Origin: Pseudonocardia sp. SCN 73-27
GTDB lineage: Bacteria; Actinomycetota; Actinomycetes; Mycobacteriales; Pseudonocardiaceae
Length of the DNA stretch: 64,000 nt
Direction of reading: 5' to 3'
Assembly (NCBI GenBank): GCA_001725415.1
Contig: MEGH01000023.1
Span: 35,806-99,805, forward strand
The position numbers were made by a program, and so were the translations under genes. This document shows, piece after piece, positions 45,321 through 56,669 of this stretch (positions are counted from its first letter, which is position 1; each line of letters begins with the position of its first letter). The notes beneath the pieces are model-generated. The model had not been told where the DNA came from, did no database searches, and worked only from the letters and a program-made list of their open reading frames with translations.

Positions 45321-45869
45321 ATGGCAATCGCCGCGGTCCGCCCTGCACAGCTCTCCGACGTCGACGAGATCGTCCGGATCCAGTCGGTGACATGGCAGGC
45401 CGCCTACGCCGGTCTGGTGCCCGACGAGGCGATGGCGCAGCTGGCCGGCCCGGAGGCACGGCAGGCGTGGACCGACGCGGTCGCGGCCGCCGCCGACGGG
45501 GCACCGGGTGACAACACCTTCCACGTCCTGGTCGCGACGGAGGGTGAGTGGACGGTCGGGTTCTGTGCCGCCGCGGGCTACCGCGGTGAGGGCGGGTCGA
45601 TCGCGGAGGTCAGCACGCTGCTCGTCGAGCCCCGGTGGGGGCGGCGCGGGCACGGCGGCCGGCTGCTGGCGCACGCGGCGAAGGCGTTGCGCGACCGCGG
45701 GGCCGACCGCGGGCGGGCGTGGGTCCCGGAGGCCGACGCCGCGTCGCTGCGGTTCTACGCGACGGCCGGCTGGGAGCCCGACGGCGCCGTCCGCACCCTC
45801 GACACCGGCGATGGCGCGATCCGGGAGGTCCGCCTCGCCGGGCCGCTCGACCTGGCCCTGAGCGACTGA
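45321..45869 (+). CDS. GNAT-family N-acetyltransferase
   Basis: A 182-residue acetyltransferase. VRPAQLSDVDEIVRIQSVTWQAAYAGLVP is the N-terminal GNAT strand and helix in the form common to actinobacterial small-molecule or protein acetyltransferases. The acetyl-CoA loop is RWGRRGHGGRLLAHA, and ADAASLRFYATAGWEPDG the C-terminal beta-bulge motif. Substrate unknown. No ribosome binding site precedes the ATG; TATCCA lies 9 bases upstream, so it may be leaderless. Its stop is 4 bases from the convergent dapB stop. Confidence 0.85.
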   Translation: MAIAAVRPAQLSDVDEIVRIQSVTWQAAYAGLVPDEAMAQLAGPEARQAWTDAVAAAADGAPGDNTFHVLVATEGEWTVGFCAAAGYRGEGGSIAEVSTLLVEPRWGRRGHGGRLLAHAAKALRDRGADRGRAWVPEADAASLRFYATAGWEPDGAVRTLDTGDGAIREVRLAGPLDLALSD

Positions 45870-45872
45870 TCG

Positions 45873-47178
<1,306 letters not shown>

Positions 47179-47264
47179 AGAGGGTCCCACTCGTCACGTT
47201 CCGGACACGGCGTCCGTCCACCTGGCGAGGCCGTCTCGACGACGCAGCCCGGACCCCGGTCCGC

Positions 47265-48599
47265 TCACAGGAGCTCCTTCAGCGGGGCCGGGAGGTCGTC
47301 GACGTCGTCGAACGGGCCGACCACCGCCGCCGTCAGGGGCTGCGACAGCAGGTCGCGGGCGACGGCGGCGACCTCGTCGGCCGTCACCGCGGCGATGCCG
47401 TCGAGGCTCTCGGCGAGGCTGCGCTGGCGGCCGTGGTCGAGCTCGGAGCGGCCGATCCGGTTCATCCGCGACGGCGTGTCCTCGCTGCCCAGGACCAGTC
47501 CCCCGCGCAGCGAACCCTGCGCACGGACCAGCTCGGCCGTGGTGAGCCCGTCGGCGGCGACGTCGGTGAGGACGTCGCGCACGACGCCCGCGACCTCGCC
47601 GAGCCGCTCCGGCGCGCACCCGGCGTAGACCGAGAGGCTCCCGACATCGGCGTAGGAGGCCGTCGACGAGTACACCGAGTACGCCAGCCCTCGCTGCTCG
47701 CGGACCTGCTGGAACAGCCGCGACGACAGCCCGCCGCCCAGCGCGGCGTTGAGCACCGCGAGGGCCCGCCTGCGGGGGTCGTGGCGGTCGATGCCCGGGA
47801 CGCCGAGCAGCAGGTGGGCCTGCTCGGTGTCGTCGCCGTGCAGGACGACGGACCCGGTCACGGCCGGATGGGTACCGCCACGCCGCGGCGGCACCGGCGA
47901 CGCACCGTCGCCCGTCCGCTCCGCCGCCGCCGACAGTGCCGCGCCGGCCAGGTCGGCCAGATGACCGTGCGACAGGTTCCCCGCCGCGGCGACGACCATC
48001 CGCGGCGTCGTGTACTCGCTGCGCCAGAACGCGTGCAGCGTCTCGCGGCTCATGCCGCGGATCGACTCCTCGGACCCGACGATCGGCAGCCCCAGCGGAT
48101 GGCCGCCGAAGAGGGCCTCGTCGAACAGCTCGCCGAGCAGGTCCTCGGGGTCGTCGTCGCGCATCGCGATCTCCTCGAGCACGACGCCGCGCTCGAGCTC
48201 GGTGTCGGCGTGCGCGAGCCGGGCGTCCGTGACGACGTCGGCCAGCAGGTCGATCGCGAGTGCCACGTCGGTGTCGAGGACGTGGGCGTAGTAGCAGGTG
48301 TGCTCCTTGGCGGTGAACGCGTTGAGCTCGCCGCCGACGGCGTCGATCTCCTCCGCGATCCCCGACGCGGTGCGCCGCTGCGTGCCCTTGAACAGCAGGT
48401 GCTCGAGGAAGTGGGCGGCGCCCGCCTGCTCGGGCGTCTCGTCGCGCGACCCGATGCCGATCCAGATGCCCAGCGACACCGACCGGACCCCGGGCACGGT
48501 CTCGGTCACGAGCCGGATGCCACCGGGAAGTTCCGACCGCAAGACGCCGGGGGCGGGTGCATCCGCACCCGCCCCCGGCGTCCGAACCCTTGTCGTCAC
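47265..48599 (-). CDS. pepR: M16-family zinc protease (processing-peptidase-like)
   Basis: A 444-residue metallopeptidase of the pitrilysin/MPP group. The inverted zinc motif HxxEH is H63-F-L-E66-H67, the third ligand is the Glu in [20 protein letters not shown], and the C-terminal half has the [24 protein letters not shown] block in pieces. GTG start overlaps the pnp stop by four bases. The rpsO-pnp-pepR order is standard in actinobacteria. Its physiological substrate is not established. Confidence 0.92.
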   Translation of the reverse strand: MTTRVRTPGAGADAPAPGVLRSELPGGIRLVTETVPGVRSVSLGIWIGIGSRDETPEQAGAAHFLEHLLFKGTQRRTASGIAEEIDAVGGELNAFTAKEHTCYYAHVLDTDVALAIDLLADVVTDARLAHADTELERGVVLEEIAMRDDDPEDLLGELFDEALFGGHPLGLPIVGSEESIRGMSRETLHAFWRSEYTTPRMVVAAAGNLSHGHLADLAGAALSAAAERTGDGASPVPPRRGGTHPAVTGSVVLHGDDTEQAHLLLGVPGIDRHDPRRRALAVLNAALGGGLSSRLFQQVREQRGLAYSVYSSTASYADVGSLSVYAGCAPERLGEVAGVVRDVLTDVAADGLTTAELVRAQGSLRGGLVLGSEDTPSRMNRIGRSELDHGRQRSLAESLDGIAAVTADEVAAVARDLLSQPLTAAVVGPFDDVDDLPAPLKELL

Positions 48600-50842
48600 T
48601 CGGCCTCGGCGGCCGCGGCGACGGGCTCACCCTCGGCGGGAGCGTCGGCGGCAGCCGCCGCCTCCTCCTGCACCGGGACGAGGCTGATCTTGCCGCGGTT
48701 GTCGATGTCGGTGACCTCGACGCGCAGCTTGTCGCCCACCTTGACGACGTCCTCGACCTTGCCGATGCGCTTGCCGTTGCCCAGCTTCGAGATGTGGACG
48801 AGGCCGTCCTTCCCGGGGACCAGCGAGACGAAGGCGCCGAAGGCGGCGGTCTTGACGACCGTGCCCAGGAACCGCTCGCCGATCTTCGGCAGCTGCGGGT
48901 TGGCGATGGCGTTGATCATGCCGATCGCCGCCTCCGCGGACGGGCCGTCGGCCGCACCGACGTAGATGGTGCCGTCGTCCTCGATCGAGATGTCCGCGCC
49001 GGTCTGCTCGGTGATCGAGTTGATCATCTTGCCCTTCGGGCCGATGACCTCGCCGATCTTGTCGACCGGGACCTTGATCGCGGTGACGCGAGGCGCGTAG
49101 GTGCTCATCTCGTCGGGGCCGTCGATGGCCTCGCCGAGGACCTCGAGGATCGTCAGACGCGCGTCCTTCGCCTGGTTCAGGGCGGCGGCGAGCACCTCCG
49201 ACGGGATGCCGTCGAGCTTGGTGTCGAGCTGCAGCGCGGTGACGAACTCCGAGGTGCCGGCGACCTTGAAGTCCATGTCGCCGAACGCGTCCTCGGCACC
49301 GAGGATGTCGGTCAGCGCCACGTACGTGGCCTTGCCGTCGACCTCGTCGGAGACGAGGCCCATCGCGATGCCCGCGACGGCGGCCTTCAGCGGCACACCG
49401 GCATTGAGCAGCGACATCGTCGACGCACAGACCGAGCCCATCGAGGTGGACCCGTTGGAGCCCAGCGCCTCCGACACCTGACGGATGGCGTAGGGGAACT
49501 CCTCGCGCGTGGGCAGCACGGGCAGCAGGGCCCGCTCGGCCAGGGCGCCGTGGCCGATCTCGCGACGCTTCGGCGAGCCGACGCGGCCGGTCTCACCGGT
49601 CGAGTACGGCGGGAAGTTGTAGTGGTGCAGGTAGCGCTTGTGCGTCTCCGGCCCCAGCGAGTCGATCTGCTGCTCCATGCGCAGCATGTTCAGCGTGGTG
49701 ACACCCATGATCTGGGTCTCGCCGCGCTCGAACAGCGCCGAGCCGTGGGCCCGCGGGACGACCTCGACCTCGGCCGAGAGCGGCCGGATGTCGGTGAGGC
49801 CACGACCGTCGATGCGCACCTGGTCGGTGAGGATGCGACGGCGCACGAGCTTCTTGTTCAGCGACCGGAACGCGGCGCCGAGCTCCTTCTCGCGACCCTC
49901 GAACTTCTCGGCCAGCGAGGACAGCACGGCGGCCTTGACCTCGTCGAGCTTCGACTCGCGCTCCTGCTTGCCGGCGATGGTCAGCGCGGCAGCCAGGTCG
50001 GCGCCCGCGGCAGCCTCGACAGCCTCGAACGCGTCGGGCTGGTAGGCCGGGAACGTCGGGAACGAGCCGGTGGGCTTGGCGGCGACGTCGGCCAGCTGCT
50101 GCTGCGCGACGCACAGGCTGCGGATGAACGGCTTGGCCGCCTCCAGGCCCTGCGCGACGACCTGCTCGGTGGGCGCCTGCGCGCCACCGGCGACGAGCTC
50201 GACCGTCTCGGTGGTGGCCTCGGCCTCCACCATCATGATCGCGACGTCGTCACCGACGACGCGGCCCGCGACGACCATGTCGAACACGGCGCGGTCGAGG
50301 TCCTCCCACTGCGGGAAGGCGACCCACTGGCCGTCGATCAGCGCGACGCGGACGCCGCCGATCGGGCCCGAGAAGGGCAGGCCGGCGAGCTGGGTCGACG
50401 CCGAGGCGGCGTTGATGGCCAGCGCGTCGTAGGGGTCCTTGGGGTCGAGCGACAGGACCGTGACGACGATCTGGATCTCGTTGCGCAAGCCGTCGACGAA
50501 CGACGGGCGCAGCGGCCGGTCGATGAGGCGGCAGGTGAGGATCGCGTCGGTACCCGGGCGGCCCTCGCGGCGGAAGAACGAGCCGGGGATCTTGCCGATC
50601 GCGTACATGCGCTCTTCGACGTCGACCGTCAGCGGGAAGAAGTCGAACTGGTCCTTCGGCTGCTTCGAGGCCGTGGTGGCCGACAGCAGCATGGTCTCGT
50701 CGTCGAGGTAGGCGACGACGGAGCCGGCGGCCTGCCGGGCGAGCCGGCCGGTCTCGAACCGGACGGTGCGGGTCCCGAAGGACCCGTTGTCGATGACGGC
50801 GGTGGTCTCGTGCACGCCGTCGTCGGTGATGGGATCGGTCAT
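48596..50842 (-). CDS. pnp: Polyribonucleotide nucleotidyltransferase (PNPase)
   Basis: A 748-residue phosphorolytic 3'-exoribonuclease. Two RNase PH-like domains (first with [23 protein letters not shown] in pieces, second with [22 protein letters not shown] and [19 protein letters not shown]) flank a helical linker; a KH domain ([18 protein letters not shown]) and an S1 domain ([31 protein letters not shown] in pieces) follow. A short Ala/Glu-rich tail ends the protein. Complete and of normal length. GAGGAG lies 12 bases before the ATG. It may also be transcribed from the rpsO promoter. Confidence 0.96.
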   Translation of the reverse strand: MTDPITDDGVHETTAVIDNGSFGTRTVRFETGRLARQAAGSVVAYLDDETMLLSATTASKQPKDQFDFFPLTVDVEERMYAIGKIPGSFFRREGRPGTDAILTCRLIDRPLRPSFVDGLRNEIQIVVTVLSLDPKDPYDALAINAASASTQLAGLPFSGPIGGVRVALIDGQWVAFPQWEDLDRAVFDMVVAGRVVGDDVAIMMVEAEATTETVELVAGGAQAPTEQVVAQGLEAAKPFIRSLCVAQQQLADVAAKPTGSFPTFPAYQPDAFEAVEAAAGADLAAALTIAGKQERESKLDEVKAAVLSSLAEKFEGREKELGAAFRSLNKKLVRRRILTDQVRIDGRGLTDIRPLSAEVEVVPRAHGSALFERGETQIMGVTTLNMLRMEQQIDSLGPETHKRYLHHYNFPPYSTGETGRVGSPKRREIGHGALAERALLPVLPTREEFPYAIRQVSEALGSNGSTSMGSVCASTMSLLNAGVPLKAAVAGIAMGLVSDEVDGKATYVALTDILGAEDAFGDMDFKVAGTSEFVTALQLDTKLDGIPSEVLAAALNQAKDARLTILEVLGEAIDGPDEMSTYAPRVTAIKVPVDKIGEVIGPKGKMINSITEQTGADISIEDDGTIYVGAADGPSAEAAIGMINAIANPQLPKIGERFLGTVVKTAAFGAFVSLVPGKDGLVHISKLGNGKRIGKVEDVVKVGDKLRVEVTDIDNRGKISLVPVQEEAAAAADAPAEGEPVAAAAEAE

Positions 50843-51079
50843 GAAGTGGGGTGTCTCCTCGTAGGGGGCACCTGGCCACCACGACGCGGGCGATCCTCGG
50901 CGGAGCCGGTCTTCGATCGAAGCGCCCGGGGACGCCTTCCGACCGGGTCGGGGCGGGTCCGGGAGCCACTACCGAGGACCGGCGGATACGTCCTGGGCGC
51001 GATGGCGTGGTGCGTTGTCGTGTCGCGCGGGTGCGCAACGGGTTCAGTTGTGGGGGCGGTCGGTGAGGACCGCCGGTCC

Positions 51080-51104
51080 GCCCGGGACCCGTGGGGCCCC
51101 GGGC
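51080..51104 (-). terminator. Hairpin after rpsO
   Basis: GCCCGGG (51080-51086) pairs with CCCGGGC (51098-51104), with inner GC pairs possible, starting 10 bases after the rpsO stop on the minus strand. It may end part of the rpsO transcripts before the 240-base leader of pnp. Confidence 0.6.
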
Positions 51105-51114
51105 GGGGGATGGG

Positions 51115-51384
51115 TCAGCGGCGCAGACCCAGGCGCTCGATGAGCGAGCGGTAGCGCGCGATGTCGACCGACGCCAGGTACTTCAGCAGCCGGCGACGAC
51201 GGCCGACCATGAGCAGCAGGCCGCGACGGGAGTGGTGGTCGTGCTTGTGCTGCTTGAGGTGCTCGGTCAGGTCGCTGATCCGCTTGGTCAGCAGCGCGAC
51301 CTGCGCCTCGGGCGAACCGGTGTCACCCTCGTGCACGCCGTAGGCGTCGAGGATGGTCTTCTTCTCTGCTGCGGCGAGAGCCAC
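51115..51384 (-). CDS. rpsO: 30S ribosomal protein S15
   Basis: An 89-residue protein, the standard S15 length. [32 protein letters not shown] (in pieces), [25 protein letters not shown] and the end [12 protein letters not shown] are all canonical. It binds 16S rRNA in the platform. GTG at 51384 is set by GAGGAG nine bases upstream and by the family length. It precedes pnp by 272 bases; the gap holds a hairpin and the pnp leader. Confidence 0.97.
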   Translation of the reverse strand: MALAAAEKKTILDAYGVHEGDTGSPEAQVALLTKRISDLTEHLKQHKHDHHSRRGLLLMVGRRRRLLKYLASVDIARYRSLIERLGLRR

Positions 51385-51573
51385 GGGTGGTACTCCTCGG
51401 TGTTCTGTCCGTGAGGGTGCTCGCCCGGTCGGAGACGACCGGCGGCGGGGAGGTCCGGGTCGGCCGCCACGAACCACAGCCGTACCCGAGGAGCAAGGTT
51501 ACCAGTGCAGGCGGTTCCGCTGCCCCCGGCCCCACTCCCGCGGGCCACCGGCCCCGGAGCACGTGCGTGCTGG

Positions 51574-52299
51574 TCAGCGGGGCTGCACCGCCGCGATGCG
51601 CAGGACGTCGGCCAGCTCCGGGAAGGCCGGGTCGAGCAGTGCCGCGGCGGCGACGAGCCGGGCCGCCCCGGTGACGGAGCGCAGCGCGTCGGCGGCGACG
51701 TGTCGCGGTCCGGCCGCCATGATGCCGATCCCCGCGGGGACGACGGCGACCGCAACGTCACCGTCGCCGGGAGGAGCCTGGGCCGGCCGCAACGGGATGA
51801 CCCGGCCGCCCTCCGGGGGCGCGGTGCGCGCCGATCCGGTCCGGCGACCACCGACCCGGCCGGCGGTCCCGCACGCGCCGGCCTTGCCGACGCCGGGGCC
51901 CACGCCGGGGCCGACACCCGGGCCCACGCCGGGGCCGGGGCCGACGCCTGCATCGGTGCCGCCGGAGGGATTCGAGGCCGACCACGACGGCCGCGCCGCA
52001 CCGACGTCGGCGAGCAGGGCGTCGGCGGCCGTCTTCGAGGGCGGCGTGGGCGGGACGCGGGCGTCGAGCAGCATGAGCCTGCCGAGCACGGCCGGGTCGC
52101 CGATCTTGACCCGTCGCCCGCTGACCAGCTGGCTGAGCATCGCGGGGCTCAGCCCGAGCGCGCGGGCGAGCCGGCCCTGGGTGACACCCAGCCCACCGGT
52201 GATCCGGCGGACCCGCTCCCCCACCGGCTCGCCGTAGAGCTCGCGCTGCCGCTCCCGCGCGGCGGCGATGCGCTCGGCATCGGATCGTTCGTCGGTCAT
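51574..52299 (-). CDS. XRE-like DNA-binding protein with GVGPG repeats
   Basis: A 241-residue protein. Residues about 24-75 are a helix-turn-helix: GEPVGERVRRITGGLGVTQGRLARALGLSPAMLSQLVSGRR in overlapping pieces. Residues about 112-135 are tandem GVGPG units, encoded by nearly identical 12 to 18-base GC repeats around 51895-51950, probably a flexible linker prone to length change. The C-terminal about 70 residues are hydrophobic-helical (VAADALRSVTGAARLVAAAALL, PAFPELADVLRIAAV). The target is unknown. An inverted-repeat cluster just upstream may be its own operator. It lies between ribF and rpsO, not part of the usual order. Confidence 0.75.
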   Translation of the reverse strand: MTDERSDAERIAAARERQRELYGEPVGERVRRITGGLGVTQGRLARALGLSPAMLSQLVSGRRVKIGDPAVLGRLMLLDARVPPTPPSKTAADALLADVGAARPSWSASNPSGGTDAGVGPGPGVGPGVGPGVGPGVGKAGACGTAGRVGGRRTGSARTAPPEGGRVIPLRPAQAPPGDGDVAVAVVPAGIGIMAAGPRHVAADALRSVTGAARLVAAAALLDPAFPELADVLRIAAVQPR

Positions 52300-52345
52300 G
52301 ATCGGATGCTGGCAGCAGCAGGCCGGGTTCGTGGCCGTTTCGGGC

Positions 52346-52375
52346 AAGTCCCCCGGATCAGGGACTTCGGGGGAC
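52346..52375. promoter_or_regulatory. Two overlapping, mutually exclusive inverted repeats
   Basis: AAGTCCC (52346-52352) can pair with GGGACTT (52361-52367), or GTCCCCCG (52348-52355) with CGGGGGAC (52368-52375). The two pairings share bases and cannot form together. The element lies 47-76 bases upstream of the XRE-like gene. It may be a double operator or an RNA switch in the leader. Confidence 0.45.
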
Positions 52376-52519
52376 ACCTGACGGGTCTCCAGCCGGCCCG
52401 CGCGGCCCCAGCCGGAGCCCCGCGACGTTCTCGTCGGCGTCGATCCGACCCCGGGATCGACATCCCCCTCGGCCTTGCGGGGGCATCCGCCTGGAACCAC
52501 GCGGACTCCGCAGGACCCG

Positions 52520-53449
52520 TCAGGCGCCCCCCAGCAGCTCCCGCGTCCGCGTGACGTCGAGGTGCATCTGCTCCACCAGTGCCTCGATGCCGTCGTAGCG
52601 CTCCATGCCGCGCAGCCGGTGCGTGAACTCCACCGACACCTCGTGGCCGTAGAAGTCCTCGTCGACGTCGAGGACGTAGGCCTCGACGGTGCGCTGCCGC
52701 CCCGAGAACGTCGGGTTGGTGCCGACGGACACCGCCGCGGGCAGCGACCGCTCCCCGATGACGAACCGCCCCGCGTAGACGCCGTCGGCGGGCAGGGCCG
52801 TCCAGGGCGGGGAGGCGACGTTGGCCGTCGGGAACCCGAGCTCGCGGCCACGCCGGTCGCCGTGGACGACGACGCCGTCGATCCGGTGCGGCCTGCCGAG
52901 CACGGCGGCGGCGGTCTCGACGTCGCCGGCGTCGATGCAGGCCCGCACGAACGTCGACGACAGGGTCACCGAGTCGTCGCTGACCAACCGCAGGCCCTCC
53001 ACGATGAAGCCGAAGCGGCGGCCCAGGTCGGCGAGCATCGCGACGTCGCCCTCGGCCTTGTGCCCGAACGTGAAGTTGTCGCCGACGACGACCACCGCGG
53101 CATGCAGCCGGTCGACGAGGACCTCGTGCACGAACTCGGCGGGCGAGCGCCGCGACAGCTCGGCGGTGAAGGGCAGCACGCAGAACGCGTCGACCCCGAG
53201 CCCGGCGATCAGGTCGGCACGCCGCGCGAGGCTGGTGAGCCGCGCCGGATGACTGCCCGGCCGCACCAGTTCCGACGGGTGCGGGTCGAAGGTGACCAGC
53301 ACCGTCGGCAGGCCGCGCTCACGGCCGAGCGCGACCGCACGGTCGATGAGTTCCTGGTGTCCCCGGTGGACGCCGTCGAAGATGCCGATCGTCACGACAC
53401 TCCGGCCCCAGCCGGTCGGCACCGCTTCAAGGCCCCGCCAGCGCTGCAC
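52520..53449 (-). CDS. ribF: Bifunctional riboflavin kinase/FMN adenylyltransferase
   Basis: A 309-residue enzyme that makes FMN and then FAD. The N-terminal adenylyltransferase has VVTIGIFDGVHRGHQELI and the later VVVVGDNFTFGHKAEGD and VSSTFVR-like SSTFVRACI blocks; the C-terminal riboflavin kinase has GRELGFPTANV and GVYAGRFV and ends with VEFTHRLRGMERYDGIEALVEQ in pieces. Length is normal. GTG start. It is 10 bases downstream of truB, the usual truB-ribF pair. Confidence 0.95.
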   Translation of the reverse strand: MQRWRGLEAVPTGWGRSVVTIGIFDGVHRGHQELIDRAVALGRERGLPTVLVTFDPHPSELVRPGSHPARLTSLARRADLIAGLGVDAFCVLPFTAELSRRSPAEFVHEVLVDRLHAAVVVVGDNFTFGHKAEGDVAMLADLGRRFGFIVEGLRLVSDDSVTLSSTFVRACIDAGDVETAAAVLGRPHRIDGVVVHGDRRGRELGFPTANVASPPWTALPADGVYAGRFVIGERSLPAAVSVGTNPTFSGRQRTVEAYVLDVDEDFYGHEVSVEFTHRLRGMERYDGIEALVEQMHLDVTRTRELLGGA

Positions 53450-53459
53450 GGTCCGAAGC

Positions 53460-54374
53460 CTACGGGCCGTCCGGCGCGGGCCCGCTCCCGGCCGGGGTCA
53501 GGACGACGACGGGCCGTGCGGCACCGTCGCGTTCGGCGACGAGACCGACCGCGTGCCCGTCGGGGGCGAACACGCCGTAGGTGCCGTCGATGCCCGCGAC
53601 GGGCAGGGGTCGGCCGTGGGAGAGGTCGGTGGCCGTGTCGGCGTCGGCGTCGCGGCGTGGGAAGGCGGTGGCGACAGCGGCGTCGAGGTCGAGCGAGAGC
53701 ACCGGGTCGGTCTCCAGGACCTCGAGGGTGCGTGCGTGGTCGAGGGTGAACGGGCCGACCATGGTGCGGCGCAACGCCGTCAGGTGCCCGCCGACGCCGA
53801 GTGCGGCGCCGAGGTCACGGGCCAGCGCCCGGACGTAGGTGCCCGAGGAGCAGGAGACGGTGACGTCGAGATCGGTGACGGCCGCCGATTCGGGGGAACC
53901 CCGGCGCAGCGCGTCGAGGGTGAACTCCGAGACCGTGACGGGCCGCGCCGGGATGACGACGTCCTCCCCCGCCCGGACGCGGGCGTAGGCGCGCTTGCCG
54001 TCGATCTTCACGGCGCTGACGGAGCTCGGGACCTGCTCGATCGCGCCGGTCAGCGCGGCCATCCCGGCCCGGATCGCGTCCTCGGCGACGGCCGAGGCAT
54101 CGGCGCCCCCGGTGGCTTCACCCTCGGCGTCGTCGGTGGTGGTCGAGGCGCCGAGGCGGATGGTCGCGGTGTAGGCCTTGGTGTCGAGCGCGAGGTGGCC
54201 GAGCAGCTTCGTGCCGCGGTCCACCCCGCAGACGAGCACGCCCGTCGCCATGGGATCGAGCGTCCCGGCGTGACCGATCTTGCGTGTGCGCAGGATGCGG
54301 CGCAGCCGGGCCACCACGTCGTGCGAGGTGAACCCCGCGGGCTTGTCGACGATCACGAGTCCGGGAGTCGGCAC
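53460..54374 (-). CDS. truB: tRNA pseudouridine(55) synthase
   Basis: A 304-residue pseudouridine synthase for U55 in the tRNA T-loop. The start GLVIVDKPAGFTSHDVVARL, the catalytic D40 in GHAGTLDPMATGVL and the SSGTYVRALARDLG block are present, followed by a PUA-like C-terminal domain (ARPVVVLTPAG). GTG at 54374 with AAGGA about 10 bases upstream. In the usual order it follows dinF; here a response regulator, dctA and a kinase lie between them. Confidence 0.95.
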   Translation of the reverse strand: MPTPGLVIVDKPAGFTSHDVVARLRRILRTRKIGHAGTLDPMATGVLVCGVDRGTKLLGHLALDTKAYTATIRLGASTTTDDAEGEATGGADASAVAEDAIRAGMAALTGAIEQVPSSVSAVKIDGKRAYARVRAGEDVVIPARPVTVSEFTLDALRRGSPESAAVTDLDVTVSCSSGTYVRALARDLGAALGVGGHLTALRRTMVGPFTLDHARTLEVLETDPVLSLDLDAAVATAFPRRDADADTATDLSHGRPLPVAGIDGTYGVFAPDGHAVGLVAERDGAARPVVVLTPAGSGPAPDGP

Positions 54375-54399
54375 GGCGGGCCATCCTTCCCGGTGCCGT

Positions 54400-55059
54400 T
54401 CAGACGTCGAGCCGGTACCCCACCCCGCGCACTGTGCGCACCGCGTCCGGGCGGCCGAGCTTGGCGCGCAGTGTCGCGACGTGGGCCTCCAGGGTGCGTT
54501 CCAGGCCCGGGCCGGGACCGCCCCACACCTCGTCGAGGAGCGCGGCCCGGTCGACGACCGCACCCTCACGGCGGGCGAGCGCGGCGAGCAGGTCGAACTC
54601 CTTGCGCGCCAACGCCACCACCTCGCCGTCGACGAGCACCTCGCGACGTGCCAGGTCGATCTCGACGTCGCCGGCCCGGATCGCCGGCGCGACCCCGAGC
54701 CCGCGGCTGCGGCGCAGCACGGCGTCGATGCGCGCCAACAGTTCCTCGAGCAGGAACGGCTTCACGATGTAGTCGTCGGCGCCGCTGCGCAGCCCGCTCA
54801 CCCGCGCCTCGACGGCTCCCCGCCCGGTGACGGCGATGATCGGCACCCGCGACACCTCGCGGATGCCGCGGCAGACCCCGAGGCCGTCGCGGTCGGGCAG
54901 GCCCATGTCGAGCAGCACGACGTCGGGCTCGTCGTCGCCGACGGCCGTGAGCGCCTCGGCGCCGCTGGTCACGTGCCGGACGCGGAAACCGGCCCCCACC
55001 AGGGCCCGCCGGAGTGCGTCACCCGCGACCTCGTCGTCCTCGACGAGCAGTGCCCGCAC
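54400..55059 (-). CDS. OmpR-type response regulator beside dctA
   Basis: A 219-residue regulator: receiver with E7-D8-D9, phosphoacceptor D51 (VLLDMGLPDRDG), K100 (DDYIVKPF), and a C-terminal winged helix (EFDLLAALARREGAVV, LERTLEAHVATLRAKLGRP, VRTVRGVGYRL). It is divergent from dctA with 131 bases between. No cognate kinase of the EnvZ/PhoR type is adjacent; the only nearby kinase is the DcuS/CitA-type one downstream of dctA, a family that usually works with a different regulator class. GTG start; 25 bases upstream of truB on the same strand. Confidence 0.9.
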   Translation of the reverse strand: MRALLVEDDEVAGDALRRALVGAGFRVRHVTSGAEALTAVGDDEPDVVLLDMGLPDRDGLGVCRGIREVSRVPIIAVTGRGAVEARVSGLRSGADDYIVKPFLLEELLARIDAVLRRSRGLGVAPAIRAGDVEIDLARREVLVDGEVVALARKEFDLLAALARREGAVVDRAALLDEVWGGPGPGLERTLEAHVATLRAKLGRPDAVRTVRGVGYRLDV

Positions 55060-55190
55060 CCTTCGCCGCCTTCCTCCGGGGACGTCCCGTTCTGCCGAAC
55101 CTCAAGAACTGCTCAATCATGACACCGCAGCCGTCGACATGGTGCGCGTCACATTCCTACCTTCCTGCCAACGACGTCGAGGAGGACGGC

Positions 55191-56636
55191 ATGACCGAAG
55201 CAGCGACGCAGGCGCCACCGCGCAGACGTTTCTGGACACAGCTGTGGTTCTGGGTGATCGTCGGCATCGTCGCCGGGATCGTCCTCGGCATCGTCGCGCC
55301 GGCCGCGGCGAAGGAGACCAAGTGGCTCGCCGACGCGTTCATCCAGCTCATCAAGGTGATCGTCGGCCCGGTCATCTTCTGCACGGTGATCGTGGGCATC
55401 GCGTCGCTGGGCAACCTCGCCCGCGCCGGGGGCCTCGCGCTGCGGGCCCTGGGCTACTTCCTGCTGGCGACGATCGTCGCGCTGACGATCGGCCTGATCG
55501 CGGCCAACGTCGTGAAGCCGGGTGCGGGCTTCACCGGTGAGCCGTCGCAGGCCCAGCTCGACCAGGCGGCCGGTCAGATCCAGCAGGGCCAGACCGACTC
55601 CGGGTTCATCGCGTTCCTCACCAACGACCTGCTCCCCAAGAGCTTCCTGGGCCCGTTCGTCGACAACAAGGTCCTGCAGGTCCTGGTGCTGGCGATCCTG
55701 ACGGCGTGCGCGATCAGCGCGCTGGCCGCGCCGCTGCGCAAGCGGCTCGTCGGCGGCGTCGAGGCCCTGTCGAAGGTGATCTTCGGCATCATCAAGCTGA
55801 TCATGTGGCTGGCGCCGCTCGCCGCGTTCGGCGGCATGGCCTACACGGTCGCCATGTTCGGGTCGGCGTCGCTGAAGAACCTCGGCGTCCTGATGCTGAC
55901 GTTCTGGGTGACGTGCGCGATCTTCGTGTTCGTCGTGCTCGGCGCGGTCTCGGCGTGGGCCGGGTTCTCGATCCTCAAGGTCATCCGGCTCATCAAGGAC
56001 GAGCTGCTGATCATCCTCGGCACCTCGTCGTCGGAGTCGGTCCTGCCCCGGCTGCTCACCAAGCTGGAGTCGGCCGGCGCGTCGCGCCAGACCGTCGGCC
56101 TGGTCATCCCGACCGGTTACTCGTTCAACCTCGACGGCACCTGCATCTACCTGACCCTGGGTGCGCTGTTCATCATCCAGGCGGGCAACGAGTCCCTGCC
56201 GATCGGCGCGCAGATCGGCCTCGCGCTGCTCATGGTTCTGACGTCGAAGGGTGCCGCCGGCATCACCGGCGCCGGCCTGGTCACGCTGGCCGCGTCGCTG
56301 CAGGCCTTCGGCGGGGAGTTCTTCACCCCCGAGGCCATCGCGATCGGCATCGCGGTCATCATCGGCATCGACCGCGTCATGAGCGAGGGCCGCGCCGTCA
56401 CCAACTGCATCGGCAACGTGGTCGCGACGCTCGTCATCGCCCGCTGGCAGAACGAGCTCGACCGCGACCGGCTGCGCGCCGTGCTCGACGACCCGTCGCT
56501 GGTGGCCGCCGACATGGAGTACCACCACGGCGGCGGTGCGGCGCGTGACGAGGAGGACGAGGTCACGCTCGAGAAGGTCACCGCCGAGGCCGGGGACGCC
56601 GGGGACAAGGCGGCGGTCGGCAGCGGGACACGCTGA
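55191..56636 (+). CDS. dctA: C4-dicarboxylate:cation symporter
   Basis: A 481-residue transporter of the dicarboxylate/amino acid:cation symporter family. Eight hydrophobic segments, the serine-rich re-entrant loop TSSSESVLPRLL, the signature GYSFNLDGTCIYLTLGALFI in pieces, the second hairpin TSKGAAGITGAGLVTLAASL and the DRVMSEGRAVTNCIGN cation site are all present, the pattern of DctA rather than GltP. The C-terminal about 55 residues are acidic and disordered. AGGAGG precedes the ATG. It should import succinate, fumarate or malate. It is followed after 33 bases by the sensor kinase on the same strand. Confidence 0.92.
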   Translation: MTEAATQAPPRRRFWTQLWFWVIVGIVAGIVLGIVAPAAAKETKWLADAFIQLIKVIVGPVIFCTVIVGIASLGNLARAGGLALRALGYFLLATIVALTIGLIAANVVKPGAGFTGEPSQAQLDQAAGQIQQGQTDSGFIAFLTNDLLPKSFLGPFVDNKVLQVLVLAILTACAISALAAPLRKRLVGGVEALSKVIFGIIKLIMWLAPLAAFGGMAYTVAMFGSASLKNLGVLMLTFWVTCAIFVFVVLGAVSAWAGFSILKVIRLIKDELLIILGTSSSESVLPRLLTKLESAGASRQTVGLVIPTGYSFNLDGTCIYLTLGALFIIQAGNESLPIGAQIGLALLMVLTSKGAAGITGAGLVTLAASLQAFGGEFFTPEAIAIGIAVIIGIDRVMSEGRAVTNCIGNVVATLVIARWQNELDRDRLRAVLDDPSLVAADMEYHHGGGAARDEEDEVTLEKVTAEAGDAGDKAAVGSGTR

Positions 56637-56669
56637 CCGTCCGGCCGGGGCCCTTGCGAGGATCGGACG

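Noticed and set aside
50843-51114. A small gene in the rpsO-pnp gap
   Set aside because: Short frames exist but lack a ribosome binding site and normal codon pattern; the gap is explained by a hairpin and the pnp leader.
51890-51955. GC-rich direct repeats resembling a short CRISPR or minisatellite array
   Set aside because: They are in frame inside the XRE-like gene and encode GVGPG units; there are no spacers and no cas genes.
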